Positions 55,301-64,000 of a stretch of 64,000 nucleotides of DNA are shown one piece after another. This DNA is from Novipirellula herctigrandis (GTDB lineage Bacteria > Planctomycetota > Planctomycetia > Pirellulales > Pirellulaceae): contig SJPJ01000002.1 in assembly GCA_007859835.1 (NCBI GenBank), positions 409,580 through 473,579 on the forward strand, written 5' to 3'. The notes under the pieces are model-generated. The model worked only from the letters and a program-made list of their open reading frames with translations. It had not been told where the DNA came from and searched no databases. The first letter of the stretch is position 1. Every line of letters starts with the position of its first letter. Position numbers and translations under genes: made by a program.

Positions 55301-57436
55301 TCACCGTGCGATCGCCAAGTTTTGCTTTCGCAGTCCATCGATGTAGTCATGAGCGATGTTTAGGACTTCACGGTTGTAGAACGTATCACGGAAAACTTCT
55401 TCGGTACCCGCTTCCGCTTCTAACTCTTTTTCCTCTTCTTCTTTTTGCGCGTTTAGCTCTTTCCGCCGTGCGATGAACTCAATTTCGTTTAACGAAATCG
55501 AGTGATTCTCTTTCTGACGAACGTACAATTCGACGCGGCTCAACAATTCACCAAACTCTTTCTCTTTCGCCACACGTTCCATCGAATCCTTGCGAAGCGT
55601 GCCCAACAAATCGGGTGGGACCATGTTGTAATGGTCATGTTTAGCCGGTTGAACGCGGTCGTTCGGTAACGCGTACTTCAGATCCGCTTCGCCCACATCC
55701 ATTTTGGACGTGATGCTTGGCAAAACGATGTCGGCCCGAACACCGGTTCGCTGAGTGCTTTCACCATCGGGAAGGTAGAATTGTTGCAGCGTCACTTTCA
55801 AGGCGCCGTAGTTCGCCCGATTATTGCGGAACAATTGCTGACCCAAATCCATCAAAGTTTGAACCGTACCCTTACCATGAGTCGCAGGGTCGCCGACAAC
55901 AATTCCGCGATGATAGTCACGAATCGCACCAGCAAAAATCTCACTAGCACTTGCGCTAAACTTACTTGTTAGTACGACCAATGGTCCGTCCCAAGCCGTT
56001 CCCGCTTCTTCGTCAGCGTATTGTTGGACTGAACCGTCGGAATTCTTGACTTGAACGACGGGTCCGCGATCGATAAAGAGCCCGGTCAGGTTAATCGCTT
56101 CGGTCAAGCTCCCACCACCATTGGTGCCGAGATCTAACACGACCCCATCGACATCTTGGGCGCGGAAGTCATCAAGTATTTTGCGGACGTCGCGTGTGCT
56201 GCTGCGGAAATCACGTTTGTTCTCACGTGCTGCTTCCATGTCCAAGTAAAAGCTTGGCAAATTAATGTAGCCGAGTTTAAGCGCAGGGCTCGGAGCTTCG
56301 CCCACCTTGTGCTCGATCACCTTGCCGCGCGCGGCTGATTCTTCGAGTTCGATTCGATCGCGTTGGACGCGAAAGACTTCCACTTCGCCTGCACCGCCAG
56401 GTCGGACCCCCAATCGGACGATCGAGCCTGCTTTGCCACGGATCAGTGCGACAACATCGTTGAGCGGCATTTCGACAATGTCCACCAACTCACCTTCTTC
56501 GCCTTGACCAACACTCACGATAACGTCATCGGTTTTTAGTTTGCCATGACGAGCTGCAGCACCGCCAGGAATCACTCGCATGACGACGGTATTGCCATCT
56601 TTCTCGCGCAGCTGAGCACCAATTCCATCGAGGTTCAGACTCATCAAGATTTGAAAATCATCAAGGGAATCGGGCGACATGTACGTTGAGTGTGGATCGT
56701 ACGCCGTGGTAACCGAAGTGAGATACATTTCTAACAAATCATCGCTGTCGGTCGATCGCCATCGCTTTGCGTAACGAGCGTAACGGCGACGAAGCAGTTC
56801 GCGGGCTTCTTCCCCCGCTTTGCCTTCGTCTTTCTGATCCAACATTGCGTACTTGATTTGGCGACGCCAACGGTCGCGAGCTTCGTCGGCGTTGCGAGCG
56901 TAAACCGCCGACTCGGGATCGGTGATAATTTGTTCTTCCCGATCGAAATCAAATTCACCGCTGAGCAATTCTTGGGCGATCGCGACGTCTTGCTCAACGC
57001 GTTCAATAAATCGGCCGAAGATTTCGTAACCGAACGACAAATCGCCCGCTTGGATCATATCGTCGATACGGTTCGCGTTTCGTTGAAATTGATCGATATC
57101 GCTTTGGTAAAAATAGAGCTTCATCGGGTCGAGCGAATTGACAAACAGGTCAAGCGCTCGTTGGCTAATTTCGTCGTTCAGATTCTGTGAAGAAACATGG
57201 TTTCGCGGCATCAAGGTCGCAATCAGTCGAGCGACCATGCTGTCGCGAGCCGAAGGAGCGGCCAATTTCGCGATTGGTGCCGCTACAGCCGCTTTCACCA
57301 CCACGGGCGAATTGGGAACAACAGATGCGGCCGCATGGCCCTCAAGGACCGCTTGGTCGGATTGCCCACAAGCAAAGGATGAGATCGATAGAGCGATCGC
57401 AAGGCTAAGAAATGTGGGTAGAGAACGACAATCCAT
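55301..57436 (-). CDS. prc: tail-specific carboxy-terminal processing protease (Prc/Tsp, S41)
   Basis: Periplasmic or envelope protease that trims or degrades proteins recognised through apolar C-termini. The ATG at 57436 gives 711 residues with a signal peptide (MDCRSLPTFLSLAIALSISS). Tsp N-terminal helical domain to about 250; PDZ near 260-330 (LNLDGIGAQLREKDGNTVV); S41 catalytic core with GGGSLTEAINLTGLF near 450. The nucleophile is in KFSASASEIFAGAIRDY near 496 and the general base Lys in THGKGTVQ near 521, with one residue more between them than in the E. coli sequence. C-terminal DUF3340-type helical domain. A short terminator follows. Confidence 0.92.
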   Translation of the reverse strand: MDCRSLPTFLSLAIALSISSFACGQSDQAVLEGHAAASVVPNSPVVVKAAVAAPIAKLAAPSARDSMVARLIATLMPRNHVSSQNLNDEISQRALDLFVNSLDPMKLYFYQSDIDQFQRNANRIDDMIQAGDLSFGYEIFGRFIERVEQDVAIAQELLSGEFDFDREEQIITDPESAVYARNADEARDRWRRQIKYAMLDQKDEGKAGEEARELLRRRYARYAKRWRSTDSDDLLEMYLTSVTTAYDPHSTYMSPDSLDDFQILMSLNLDGIGAQLREKDGNTVVMRVIPGGAAARHGKLKTDDVIVSVGQGEEGELVDIVEMPLNDVVALIRGKAGSIVRLGVRPGGAGEVEVFRVQRDRIELEESAARGKVIEHKVGEAPSPALKLGYINLPSFYLDMEAARENKRDFRSSTRDVRKILDDFRAQDVDGVVLDLGTNGGGSLTEAINLTGLFIDRGPVVQVKNSDGSVQQYADEEAGTAWDGPLVVLTSKFSASASEIFAGAIRDYHRGIVVGDPATHGKGTVQTLMDLGQQLFRNNRANYGALKVTLQQFYLPDGESTQRTGVRADIVLPSITSKMDVGEADLKYALPNDRVQPAKHDHYNMVPPDLLGTLRKDSMERVAKEKEFGELLSRVELYVRQKENHSISLNEIEFIARRKELNAQKEEEEKELEAEAGTEEVFRDTFYNREVLNIAHDYIDGLRKQNLAIAR

Positions 57437-57760
57437 AATGGTTTCCTGAAAATATTTGGTTTTGTGGCTCAAATTGCAGCAAGTGGATCGGCAACGAAGG
57501 GACGTGGGGAGCCTTTAGAGCGTCTTAATGCACCCGATGTGATGTTAGGGAAGTATGCGGTTTGCGGCAACTCCGTTTTCTTCTCGTTTTTACGTGAAGC
57601 AAGCAACTTTGGTTTCGTTGGCCCCCCAATTTACCACCCAATTGTTACCGATCCCGCCGTTTTCATACGCCAAATGACGCGCAATGGGTGTTCGTTCAGC
57701 CACTGCCCTAAAAAGACGAAAAACAGGCCCTAGGCGACCAGGCCCACGCTGCCGCACCTT
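57437..57760. other. intergenic stretch between L-lactate dehydrogenase and protease genes
   Basis: 324 bp, both flanking genes on minus. Near 57715-57745 a weak GC stem followed on minus by TGTTTTT could end the ldh transcript; the stem is only about 5 bp. The rest must contain the protease promoter, which I could not pinpoint. Confidence 0.45.
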
Positions 57761-58702
57761 TTACAAATTGATCGAATCAATTGCTTCACGAATGACCGCG
57801 GCGCTTGCCTGCAATGCGCTTTGTTCCGCATTACTTAGGGCGATCGGAATCGAATCAACAAGCCCTTCACCATCGATCAAGTGCGGCATTGCAATCGTAA
57901 CGTCCTTCACATCGCCAACCGCATCAACACGACCACAAACAGTCAATATCGCGCGTTGATTGTTCAAAATTGCATGCACAATTCGGGCTAGCGCACTACC
58001 AATTCCATAGTAGGTCGCCCCTTTGCCTTCAATAATATGATAAGCCGCACGACGGACATTCTCATCAATCGAGTCACGGTGTTCTTGCGTCAAACTCAAC
58101 TTGCGAACTTCGCAAAACTCCTCAAGCGACATCCCAGCAATCGTCGCCGAGGACCAACTCACTACTTCCGAATCGCCGTGCTCGCCGACCACGTAAGCGT
58201 GCACATGCTGAGAATCCACATCGAGGTGGCGGCCTAACAGCGAGCGAAAACGCGCGGTGTCGAGCGTCGTGCCCGATCCGAGAACGCGGCTTTTGGGTAC
58301 TCCCATCTGAGACGCAAAATGGCTGGCCATATGGGTCATGATGTCGACCGGATTGGTCGCCACGACGATGACCGCGTCTTTTGCCACCGTGAGGACTTCG
58401 GGGATCACTTGGCGAAAAACGTCGGCGTTCCGCTGGAGCAATTCCAACCGCGTCTCGCCTGACTTCTGAGAAACCCCCGCAGCCACAATAACGACTCGGC
58501 ATCCTTTTAAGTCGGCATAGTCGCCTGAAAAGATGTCCAGCGGATGGGCAAACGGGACAGCATGCAAGATGTCGTTTGCTTCGGCAGATGCCCGCTTTTT
58601 ATCCTTATCAACCAGCACAATTTCGCTGCCAAAACCTCGCATCACCAATGCGTACGCAGCCGTCGAGCCGACCATGCCGGTGCCAACGATACCGATTTTC
58701 AT
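57761..58702 (-). CDS. ldh: L-lactate dehydrogenase
   Basis: NAD-dependent reduction of pyruvate to L-lactate. 313 residues. Rossmann glycines GTGMVG at 7-12 and Asp in VLVDKD at about 32. The substrate-specificity loop reads [12 protein letters not shown] with Gln at 79 rather than the Arg of malate dehydrogenases, so lactate dehydrogenase is favoured. Substrate Arg in [11 protein letters not shown] and the catalytic His in [11 protein letters not shown] near 172. No allosteric fructose bisphosphate site was judged. The gene stands alone and is divergent from the gldA-like gene, with 199 bp between them. Together with pta-ackA it suggests a capacity for fermentation. Confidence 0.92.
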   Translation of the reverse strand: MKIGIVGTGMVGSTAAYALVMRGFGSEIVLVDKDKKRASAEANDILHAVPFAHPLDIFSGDYADLKGCRVVIVAAGVSQKSGETRLELLQRNADVFRQVIPEVLTVAKDAVIVVATNPVDIMTHMASHFASQMGVPKSRVLGSGTTLDTARFRSLLGRHLDVDSQHVHAYVVGEHGDSEVVSWSSATIAGMSLEEFCEVRKLSLTQEHRDSIDENVRRAAYHIIEGKGATYYGIGSALARIVHAILNNQRAILTVCGRVDAVGDVKDVTIAMPHLIDGEGLVDSIPIALSNAEQSALQASAAVIREAIDSINL

Positions 58703-58901
58703 CCGAATGTCTCCTCATAAGGGTGCGGTGTTTCGATCATTCTCAAATCCTTTTCAACATTTACGGGGCGCTTTCTGCACTAATTCTTGGCAAAATCTGT
58801 GCGAACCGGGCCCAAGTTGATCACGTAGCGGTGTTGAGAAGCGTAGCCAGAGCGTTATATTTCCGCTTTCACCATCCTACCTGTTACCTTTCGATTGCAA
58901 T

Positions 58902-59654
58902 ATGACGACAGAAACCCAAACCCGAAAGCCGATGATCGAGGCGATTGGGCTAAGCAAGTTTTATGGTCCCTTTGCGGCCGCCCGTGATGTCACTTTTTCG
59001 GTCGGCGAAGGCGAATTGGTCGCATTCCTGGGCCCAAACGGGGCGGGCAAAAGTACGACCATGAAGATGTTGACCGGCTACATTGCTCCGAGCGAAGGGG
59101 AAGCCCGCATCGCCGGTCACAACATGATGGAAGACCGCATTGCCGGAAGCCGCCAACTCGGCTACTTGCCCGAAAATGGACCGCTCTATCCCGAAATGAC
59201 TCCTTCAGGAATGCTGAGCTTCTTTGCCGATGCTCGTGGCATGTCTCCGGCCCAGAAAAAAGATCGGATTGATGCGGTCGTCGATATTTGTGACCTCTCG
59301 ACGGTGATGTTCAAGCCGATCAGCAAACTCTCAAAGGGTTTTAAGCAACGTGTTGGTATGAGCCAGGCACTGCTTCATGAACCGGATGTTTTGATTTTGG
59401 ACGAACCGACCGCGGGTTTAGATCCAAACCAAGTGCGCGGCGTGCGCAGAACGATGCGTCGGCTGAGCGAAACGAAGACCATTCTGCTCAGTACCCATAT
59501 TTTGCAGGAAGTCGAAGCAATGGCTTCGCGCGTCGTGATGATTAACGAAGGCCGCTTGGTTTACGACGGCGATGTTAATGGTCTTCGCGAACACGGAAAC
59601 AATGACCTCGACGATGCGTTCCACGCACTTACCCAAGAAGCGCCCAACCTCTAA
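58902..59654 (+). CDS. ABC transporter ATP-binding protein (GldA-like)
   Basis: ATPase of an ABC-2-type system whose other components are the two following genes. 250 residues. Walker A GPNGAGKSTT near 45-54, signature KLSKGFKQRVGMSQALLHE near 145-163, Walker B VLILDEPTAGLDPNQVRG. It matches GldA/NatA-type ATPases. 62 bp separates it from the permease. In Bacteroidota GldA-F-G supports gliding, but many non-gliding bacteria carry homologues of unknown substrate, so no function beyond transport is claimed. Confidence 0.9.
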   Translation: MTTETQTRKPMIEAIGLSKFYGPFAAARDVTFSVGEGELVAFLGPNGAGKSTTMKMLTGYIAPSEGEARIAGHNMMEDRIAGSRQLGYLPENGPLYPEMTPSGMLSFFADARGMSPAQKKDRIDAVVDICDLSTVMFKPISKLSKGFKQRVGMSQALLHEPDVLILDEPTAGLDPNQVRGVRRTMRRLSETKTILLSTHILQEVEAMASRVVMINEGRLVYDGDVNGLREHGNNDLDDAFHALTQEAPNL

Positions 59655-59716
59655 CGCACGTTTTTTAGTTCTTTACTTCCAACACACACCCTCCCCAATA
59701 ATTCAAACGAAACGCC

Positions 59717-62635
59717 ATGACGCTCAACAACGTCACTTCCTCGCTCCTAAGTCTGTTTGTTCTCGACTTGATTTTCCTACTCGTGCTGTTGGCGATCGTC
59801 GCACTGCTAGCGGGTACGAAAAAGGTCGCCTACGCCGTACTAAAACGGAACTTTGTCGGCTACTTCGGAAACCCGACCGGATACGTGTTCCTTTGTATCT
59901 TTGTATTCCTGACCTCGGTCGCCGCGTTTTGGCCCTACGAGTTCTTTAATCAAAACCTCGCCACGCTCGACCAGCTGAATTACTGGTTCCCGTTGATCAT
60001 GCTGGTCTTCATCCCTGCGATCACGATGAGCATTTGGGCCGAAGAAAGACGGCAAGGAACCGACGAATTGCTGCTGACTCTGCCTGCGGATGACTTTGAC
60101 ATCGTCATTGGAAAATACATGGCAGCCGCGTCGATTTTCACCGCCTCGCTGCTGTTTAGCCAACTAAGCACCTTCGTCACGCTTGCGATTTTGACCGAAG
60201 GGGCTGTTGATACGGGACTGATTTTCACGACCTATCTTGGCTATTGGTTTGTCGGCCTCGCGATGATCGCGATCGGCATGATCGCATCGTTCTTGACTGG
60301 CAACCTGACGGTTGGCTTTATCCTTGGAGCCCTCTTTAATGCACCGCTGGCATTCGCATCGCTAGCGGATTCGATTAGCCCCAACCAAAAGATTGCTGAA
60401 TGGTTAGCCGCCAGCGGCATCGCCCGACCCTTCGACGACTTTGGACGCGGCGTGATCAGTCTGTCTTCGGTCAGCTACTTCGTATTAGTCGCGATCGTGG
60501 CGATTTACGCTTCGATGGTGCTGATCGGTCGGAGACACTGGACAGGCGGTAAAGACGGTAACACGATGGCATGGCATTACTTGGCACGGGTATTGGCGCT
60601 GGTCGTTTTCACGGCCGGAGCCGTCACGTTGTTCCGAAATAAAGACATCATTCGCTACGATGCTACCGAAGAAAAAGTCAGCTCGCTCGCCGATGCAACC
60701 AAGCAATTGATCCGCGATCTAGACTCCGATCGACCGATCGTGATCGACGCGTTCATCAGTAGCGAAGTCCCCGAACTCTACGCGCGGACACGCTACGAAT
60801 TGGTCAACTTGCTAAAAGAGTTTCGCAGCGAAGCCGCAACCCAAGGTCGCGAAATCGACGTCAACCTTTACGACGACATCGAACTATTCAGCGAAGAAGC
60901 AGCGTTGGCGGCCGAGCGGTTCGGTATCGAACCGGTCACGCGAATGGTTCGTGAAAAGGGCTCTTTCCAACAGAAACAACTGATTCTCGGTGCGGCGTTC
61001 CGGTCAGGATTAGAAAAAGTCACGGTGCCGATTTTTGAGTACGGGATCCCCGTCGAATATGAATTGGTTCGCTCGATCAACACGGTGGCCGAAGGATCGC
61101 GAAAACGAGTCGGTATCGTCGCCACGGACGCCCGCTTGATGGGTGGAACCGTGATGCAAGGGATGTCAATGCAACGCGTCGAAAAGCATCCGTTGATCGA
61201 CGAACTTGCCAAGCAGTATGACGTTGAAGAAGTCGACTTGAGTGGCCCCGTCACGCCCGGCATGTACGACGCGTTGTTCGCCGTTCAACCTTCGTCGCTC
61301 GCACCGGATCAATTTGGCCGGTTAGTCGATGCGATCAAATTGGGCGTTCCCGTGGCGATTTTCGAAGACCCACTGCCGTTCGTTAACAGCTATGTAACAC
61401 CGACCGGAAACCCCAAACAATCGCCTGGATCGATGTTTGGTGGCGGCGGACCGATGCCGAAAGGCGAAATCCGCGACCTGTGGGAAGCCTTGGAAATAGA
61501 GTCGCCGGGACGAGCGGGCATGCAAGGCGTTTACGCGCCCGACTTGGTCTGGCAAATGTACAATCCCTACCCCAACCTCGAAATGAACATCAATGAGTTC
61601 TGGATCTTCGTCAAAGACGATGCACCCGGACTGCAAAAGGGCGAAGCACTCAGTGGTCAGCATCAAATTACTTCAGGGCTTCGTGAAGTACTCGGCCTTT
61701 ACCCCGGAGCGGTTCGTGCGAAAGCATCGACGACACTCAAACACACGTCGCTGCTGAACACGGGTTCCGAGAGCGGACTGATTCCGATGGCGAAGGCCCA
61801 AAGCATTTTGCAAGGGCAATCAACCATCGCCAGAGAAATCGAATCGGTTAGTCCAAAATTGACCTTGGCGATGGCGATTGAAGGTAGCTCCGGTGATGGC
61901 GAAACCGACGCCGATTCGAAGAACGATGACAATGCAGCCGATGGTGAAGAGGATTCGGATGACGAGCTAACGGTCAATCCGATCAAGGCCGTTTACGTTG
62001 CTGACTTGGACTTGATGTTACCTGTCTTTCTACAGATCCGGGCTGACCCTGAACAAGCTGCGGAGATGAAATTCCAATTCCAAAACGTCACGTTTATTTT
62101 GAACACGATCGATTGGTTGACGGGTGAAACAGAGTTTATCGACGTACGAAAACATGAACCGATTTTTGCTAGTTTGAAGATGATCGACTCGGTCAAGGAA
62201 CAAGCCAGCACCGAAGGTCGCCGGCAAACAAAAGCCTATCAAGACGAATCGGACGAAGCCGTTCGTGTAGCCCAAGAGAAGATGGACTCGGAACTGAAGT
62301 CACTCCGCGAGGAACTCGACAAACTGCAAAAGGAAAGTGCCGATGGACGCATTTCGCGAGCCGAGATGCAAGCCAAAGTCCAGGAATTCCAAACGCGTCA
62401 AGAACGTGAACAACGAATGTTGGACGTCAAGCAGACCAAAGCAAATCGCGAATTGCAGCGCAAGGTTCGTGATATCCAACGAGTCGCAGACCAAAAGGTG
62501 ACCACGATCCAAAACCAAGTGAAAGCGGCCGCAGTGGTGTTGCCATGCATCCCACCGTTGATCATTGGCGTGATTGTCTTCGCCAGTCGTCGACTGCGTG
62601 AACGAGAAAACATCAGCAAGAGCCGTTTGAAATAG
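59717..62635 (+). CDS. ABC-2 permease / Gldg fusion protein
   Basis: 972 residues that fuse what are two proteins (GldF and GldG) elsewhere. About 1-290 is an ABC-2 permease with six or so helices (LLVLLAIVALLAGTKKVAYA near 18-37, FIPAITMSIWAEERRQGTDE). About 300-800 is a GldG-like extracytoplasmic region (DRPIVIDAFISSEVPELYAR, VGIVATDARLMGG). An acidic linker rich in Asp/Glu lies near 720-745. A long coiled coil (about 830-925) leads to a final TM helix (VLPCIPPLIIGVIVFASRRL near 938-957). It is followed 82 bp later by a DUF4340 gene, completing the usual trio. Confidence 0.9.
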   Translation: MTLNNVTSSLLSLFVLDLIFLLVLLAIVALLAGTKKVAYAVLKRNFVGYFGNPTGYVFLCIFVFLTSVAAFWPYEFFNQNLATLDQLNYWFPLIMLVFIPAITMSIWAEERRQGTDELLLTLPADDFDIVIGKYMAAASIFTASLLFSQLSTFVTLAILTEGAVDTGLIFTTYLGYWFVGLAMIAIGMIASFLTGNLTVGFILGALFNAPLAFASLADSISPNQKIAEWLAASGIARPFDDFGRGVISLSSVSYFVLVAIVAIYASMVLIGRRHWTGGKDGNTMAWHYLARVLALVVFTAGAVTLFRNKDIIRYDATEEKVSSLADATKQLIRDLDSDRPIVIDAFISSEVPELYARTRYELVNLLKEFRSEAATQGREIDVNLYDDIELFSEEAALAAERFGIEPVTRMVREKGSFQQKQLILGAAFRSGLEKVTVPIFEYGIPVEYELVRSINTVAEGSRKRVGIVATDARLMGGTVMQGMSMQRVEKHPLIDELAKQYDVEEVDLSGPVTPGMYDALFAVQPSSLAPDQFGRLVDAIKLGVPVAIFEDPLPFVNSYVTPTGNPKQSPGSMFGGGGPMPKGEIRDLWEALEIESPGRAGMQGVYAPDLVWQMYNPYPNLEMNINEFWIFVKDDAPGLQKGEALSGQHQITSGLREVLGLYPGAVRAKASTTLKHTSLLNTGSESGLIPMAKAQSILQGQSTIAREIESVSPKLTLAMAIEGSSGDGETDADSKNDDNAADGEEDSDDELTVNPIKAVYVADLDLMLPVFLQIRADPEQAAEMKFQFQNVTFILNTIDWLTGETEFIDVRKHEPIFASLKMIDSVKEQASTEGRRQTKAYQDESDEAVRVAQEKMDSELKSLREELDKLQKESADGRISRAEMQAKVQEFQTRQEREQRMLDVKQTKANRELQRKVRDIQRVADQKVTTIQNQVKAAAVVLPCIPPLIIGVIVFASRRLRERENISKSRLK

Positions 62636-62717
62636 CTTAAGCCATCTGCCTTTTGCTCGGCAAAAGGCTTCAAAGTGACAATGCGACAAACCTAAGTAAA
62701 ACAATACCTGAGAGAAG

Positions 62718-64000
62718 ATGACTGTGAACGAAGGAACTAAGACCGGGATTTTCTGGGCCGTTGCGGTGGTAATGCTGGCCATCGGTACGTTCGTCGCTTG
62801 GCCAACCAAGTACGAGAGCGAAACGACAACGATCGTTGGGAAACCACTGTTCGGCGAATTCAAAGATCCGCTTGCCGCAGCGAGCATGAAGATCGTGACG
62901 TTCGACGAATCCCAAGGAACAATGGCGTCGTTCGAAGTCCGCAAGGATCAAACCTCGGGACTCTGGACAATCCCTTCACGCAAAGGGTACCCCGCGGACG
63001 CAGTGGATCAAATGAAACAGGCCGCCAATGCGTTGGTCGACTTGAAGGTATTGGATACTCAAACTGAAAACGCCGAAGATCATGACGACCTTGGCGTGAT
63101 CGAACCAAAACTTGAAGACCTCGAAATTGGTGATGAAGGTGTCGGGCGGTTAGTCACCCTGAAGGATGAATCGCAAGGTGTTTTGGCGTCTTTGATCATT
63201 GGCGACAAGCTGAAAGATGACCCATCCAAAGTCTACGTCCGTCGGCCAGGACAAGACCCAGTCTACGTGGTCAAGCTCGACGAAACACCGCTTAACACTC
63301 GTTTCCAAGACTGGATCGAAGAAGATTTGCTTCAACTTAGCAGCATCGATGTGGATCGTTTGCAGATCAAGGACTATAGCGCCTTACTTGGCGCCGGAGG
63401 TCAAATTTCGCTGAACCGAAATTACACTGCCGAAGTGCAAATGGATGGCTCGCAGTGGAAACTTGCTAGCCTGAAAGAATACTCCAGTGAAAACCCAATG
63501 TCCGATCCTCAAGATGTCGAGCTCGGGTTGGACGAAGAAGTCAATGCGACAAAACTCAATGAAGTCAAAAATGCATTGGACGACTTAAAAATCGTCGACG
63601 TGGTCCGTAAACCGGATGGAATGAGCGAGAATCTGAAAGCGGAGAAGGAATTGATTTCGGATAACGCAGCGGTCGAATCACTCATGCGTCGTGGTTTCTA
63701 TCCTGTGCCGATGGGGGACAACGGCGAAGTCGAAATGTTGTCCGCCAATGGCGAAATGACCGTCTCACTTAAAGATGGCGTTCAGTACGTTTTGCGGTTC
63801 GGCAATGTTGCGGGTGTCGCTGCGGATGATCAATCCGAAGACGGCGAAGAAGAGGCGGCTAAACAGGGTGGTGTGAACCGATACTTGCTCGTTACGACGC
63901 AAGTTGACGAATCAAGGTTCCCAGTACCTCAACTGCAAGAAGTTCCGCAAACGCTCGAAGAACTCGAAGCACTGTTGAATCCAGTACCCGAAGAGCCAGC
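62718..64000 (+). CDS. DUF4340 protein, 3' end beyond the window
   Basis: An open frame of at least 427 codons, with no stop before the window ends. The ATG at 62718 follows a GAGAGAAG ribosome-binding site. N-terminal TM anchor (FWAVAVVMLAIGTFVAWPTK, about residues 12-31), then a repeat-type beta domain (SQGTMASFEVRKDQTSGLWT near 73-92). The tandem blocks with LKDEQ/SLLIGDK-like strands (SQGVLASLIIGDKLKDDP near 155-172) are characteristic of DUF4340. It is the usual third partner of Gldg-type ABC systems and probably an extracytoplasmic subunit. Truncated only by the window. Confidence 0.85.
   Translation, partial: MTVNEGTKTGIFWAVAVVMLAIGTFVAWPTKYESETTTIVGKPLFGEFKDPLAAASMKIVTFDESQGTMASFEVRKDQTSGLWTIPSRKGYPADAVDQMKQAANALVDLKVLDTQTENAEDHDDLGVIEPKLEDLEIGDEGVGRLVTLKDESQGVLASLIIGDKLKDDPSKVYVRRPGQDPVYVVKLDETPLNTRFQDWIEEDLLQLSSIDVDRLQIKDYSALLGAGGQISLNRNYTAEVQMDGSQWKLASLKEYSSENPMSDPQDVELGLDEEVNATKLNEVKNALDDLKIVDVVRKPDGMSENLKAEKELISDNAAVESLMRRGFYPVPMGDNGEVEMLSANGEMTVSLKDGVQYVLRFGNVAGVAADDQSEDGEEEAAKQGGVNRYLLVTTQVDESRFPVPQLQEVPQTLEELEALLNPVPEEP

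Overview
This window looks like a chromosomal segment of a planctomycete, most likely family Pirellulaceae (Rhodopirellula-like). That rests on protein families rather than a database search. There are two DUF1501 partners next to DUF1549/DUF1553 ('PSD1') proteins with CxxCH motifs, a planctomycete-type LEPR-XLL-like N-terminus on a giant secreted protein, a formylglycine sulfatase, and a Gldg/DUF4340 ABC system. Genes are moderately GC-rich, lie on both strands, and form short operons. No rRNA, complete mobile element or CRISPR array was seen.

Layout. 0.3-5.8 kb: a complete MacA/MacB/TolC-type tripartite export operon (adaptor, permease, ATPase, outer-membrane channel). 6-8.7 kb: a secreted RTX-like protein, an intergenic stretch with a possible minus-strand structured RNA, and a coiled-coil protein. 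8.7-10.1 kb: a gene-poor island with gene debris, including a helix-turn-helix fragment. 10.1-10.6 kb: the tmRNA gene (ssrA) with its own promoter and terminator. 10.7-13.1 kb: minus-strand housekeeping genes (MoCo-carrier-like protein, RluA-type pseudouridine synthase, RdgB, ferritin). 13.5-19.3 kb: a 1916-residue modular surface or secreted protein (DUF4347, four lectin-like domains alternating with three Calx-beta domains, and a sugar-dehydrogenase-like propeller). 19.5-26.8 kb: UDP-galactopyranose mutase, an oxidoreductase, a PSD1/DUF1501 pair and a DUF374 acyltransferase. 26.8-33.9 kb: a prepilin peptidase, FtsH, Dxr and a multi-PDZ RseP. 34-41 kb: a second DUF1549/DUF1501 pair, a small DUF3859-like protein, and pta-ackA overlapping by 4 bp. 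41-48.2 kb: a sulfatase, an unknown secreted protein, a Cho/UvrC-like GIY-YIG nuclease and a possible remote BshC relative. 48.2-54 kb: a surface-glycan cluster (four glycosyltransferases and one acyltransferase-3 protein). 54-64 kb: a TPR protein, a Tsp-type S41 protease, L-lactate dehydrogenase, and a GldA / GldF-GldG fusion / DUF4340 ABC system cut by the window end.

Two patterns cut across gene boundaries. First, five glycan-related proteins (UDP-galactopyranose mutase, the acyltransferase and three glycosyltransferases) and the DUF374 acyltransferase all end in a basic residue followed by Ala-Ala-COOH, using different codons; no other complete protein here ends in Ala-Ala. Second, short tandem repeats with 14-18 bp units sit at gene 3' ends. 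In three cases the array overlaps the stop codon, as if the last codons plus the stop had been reduplicated.
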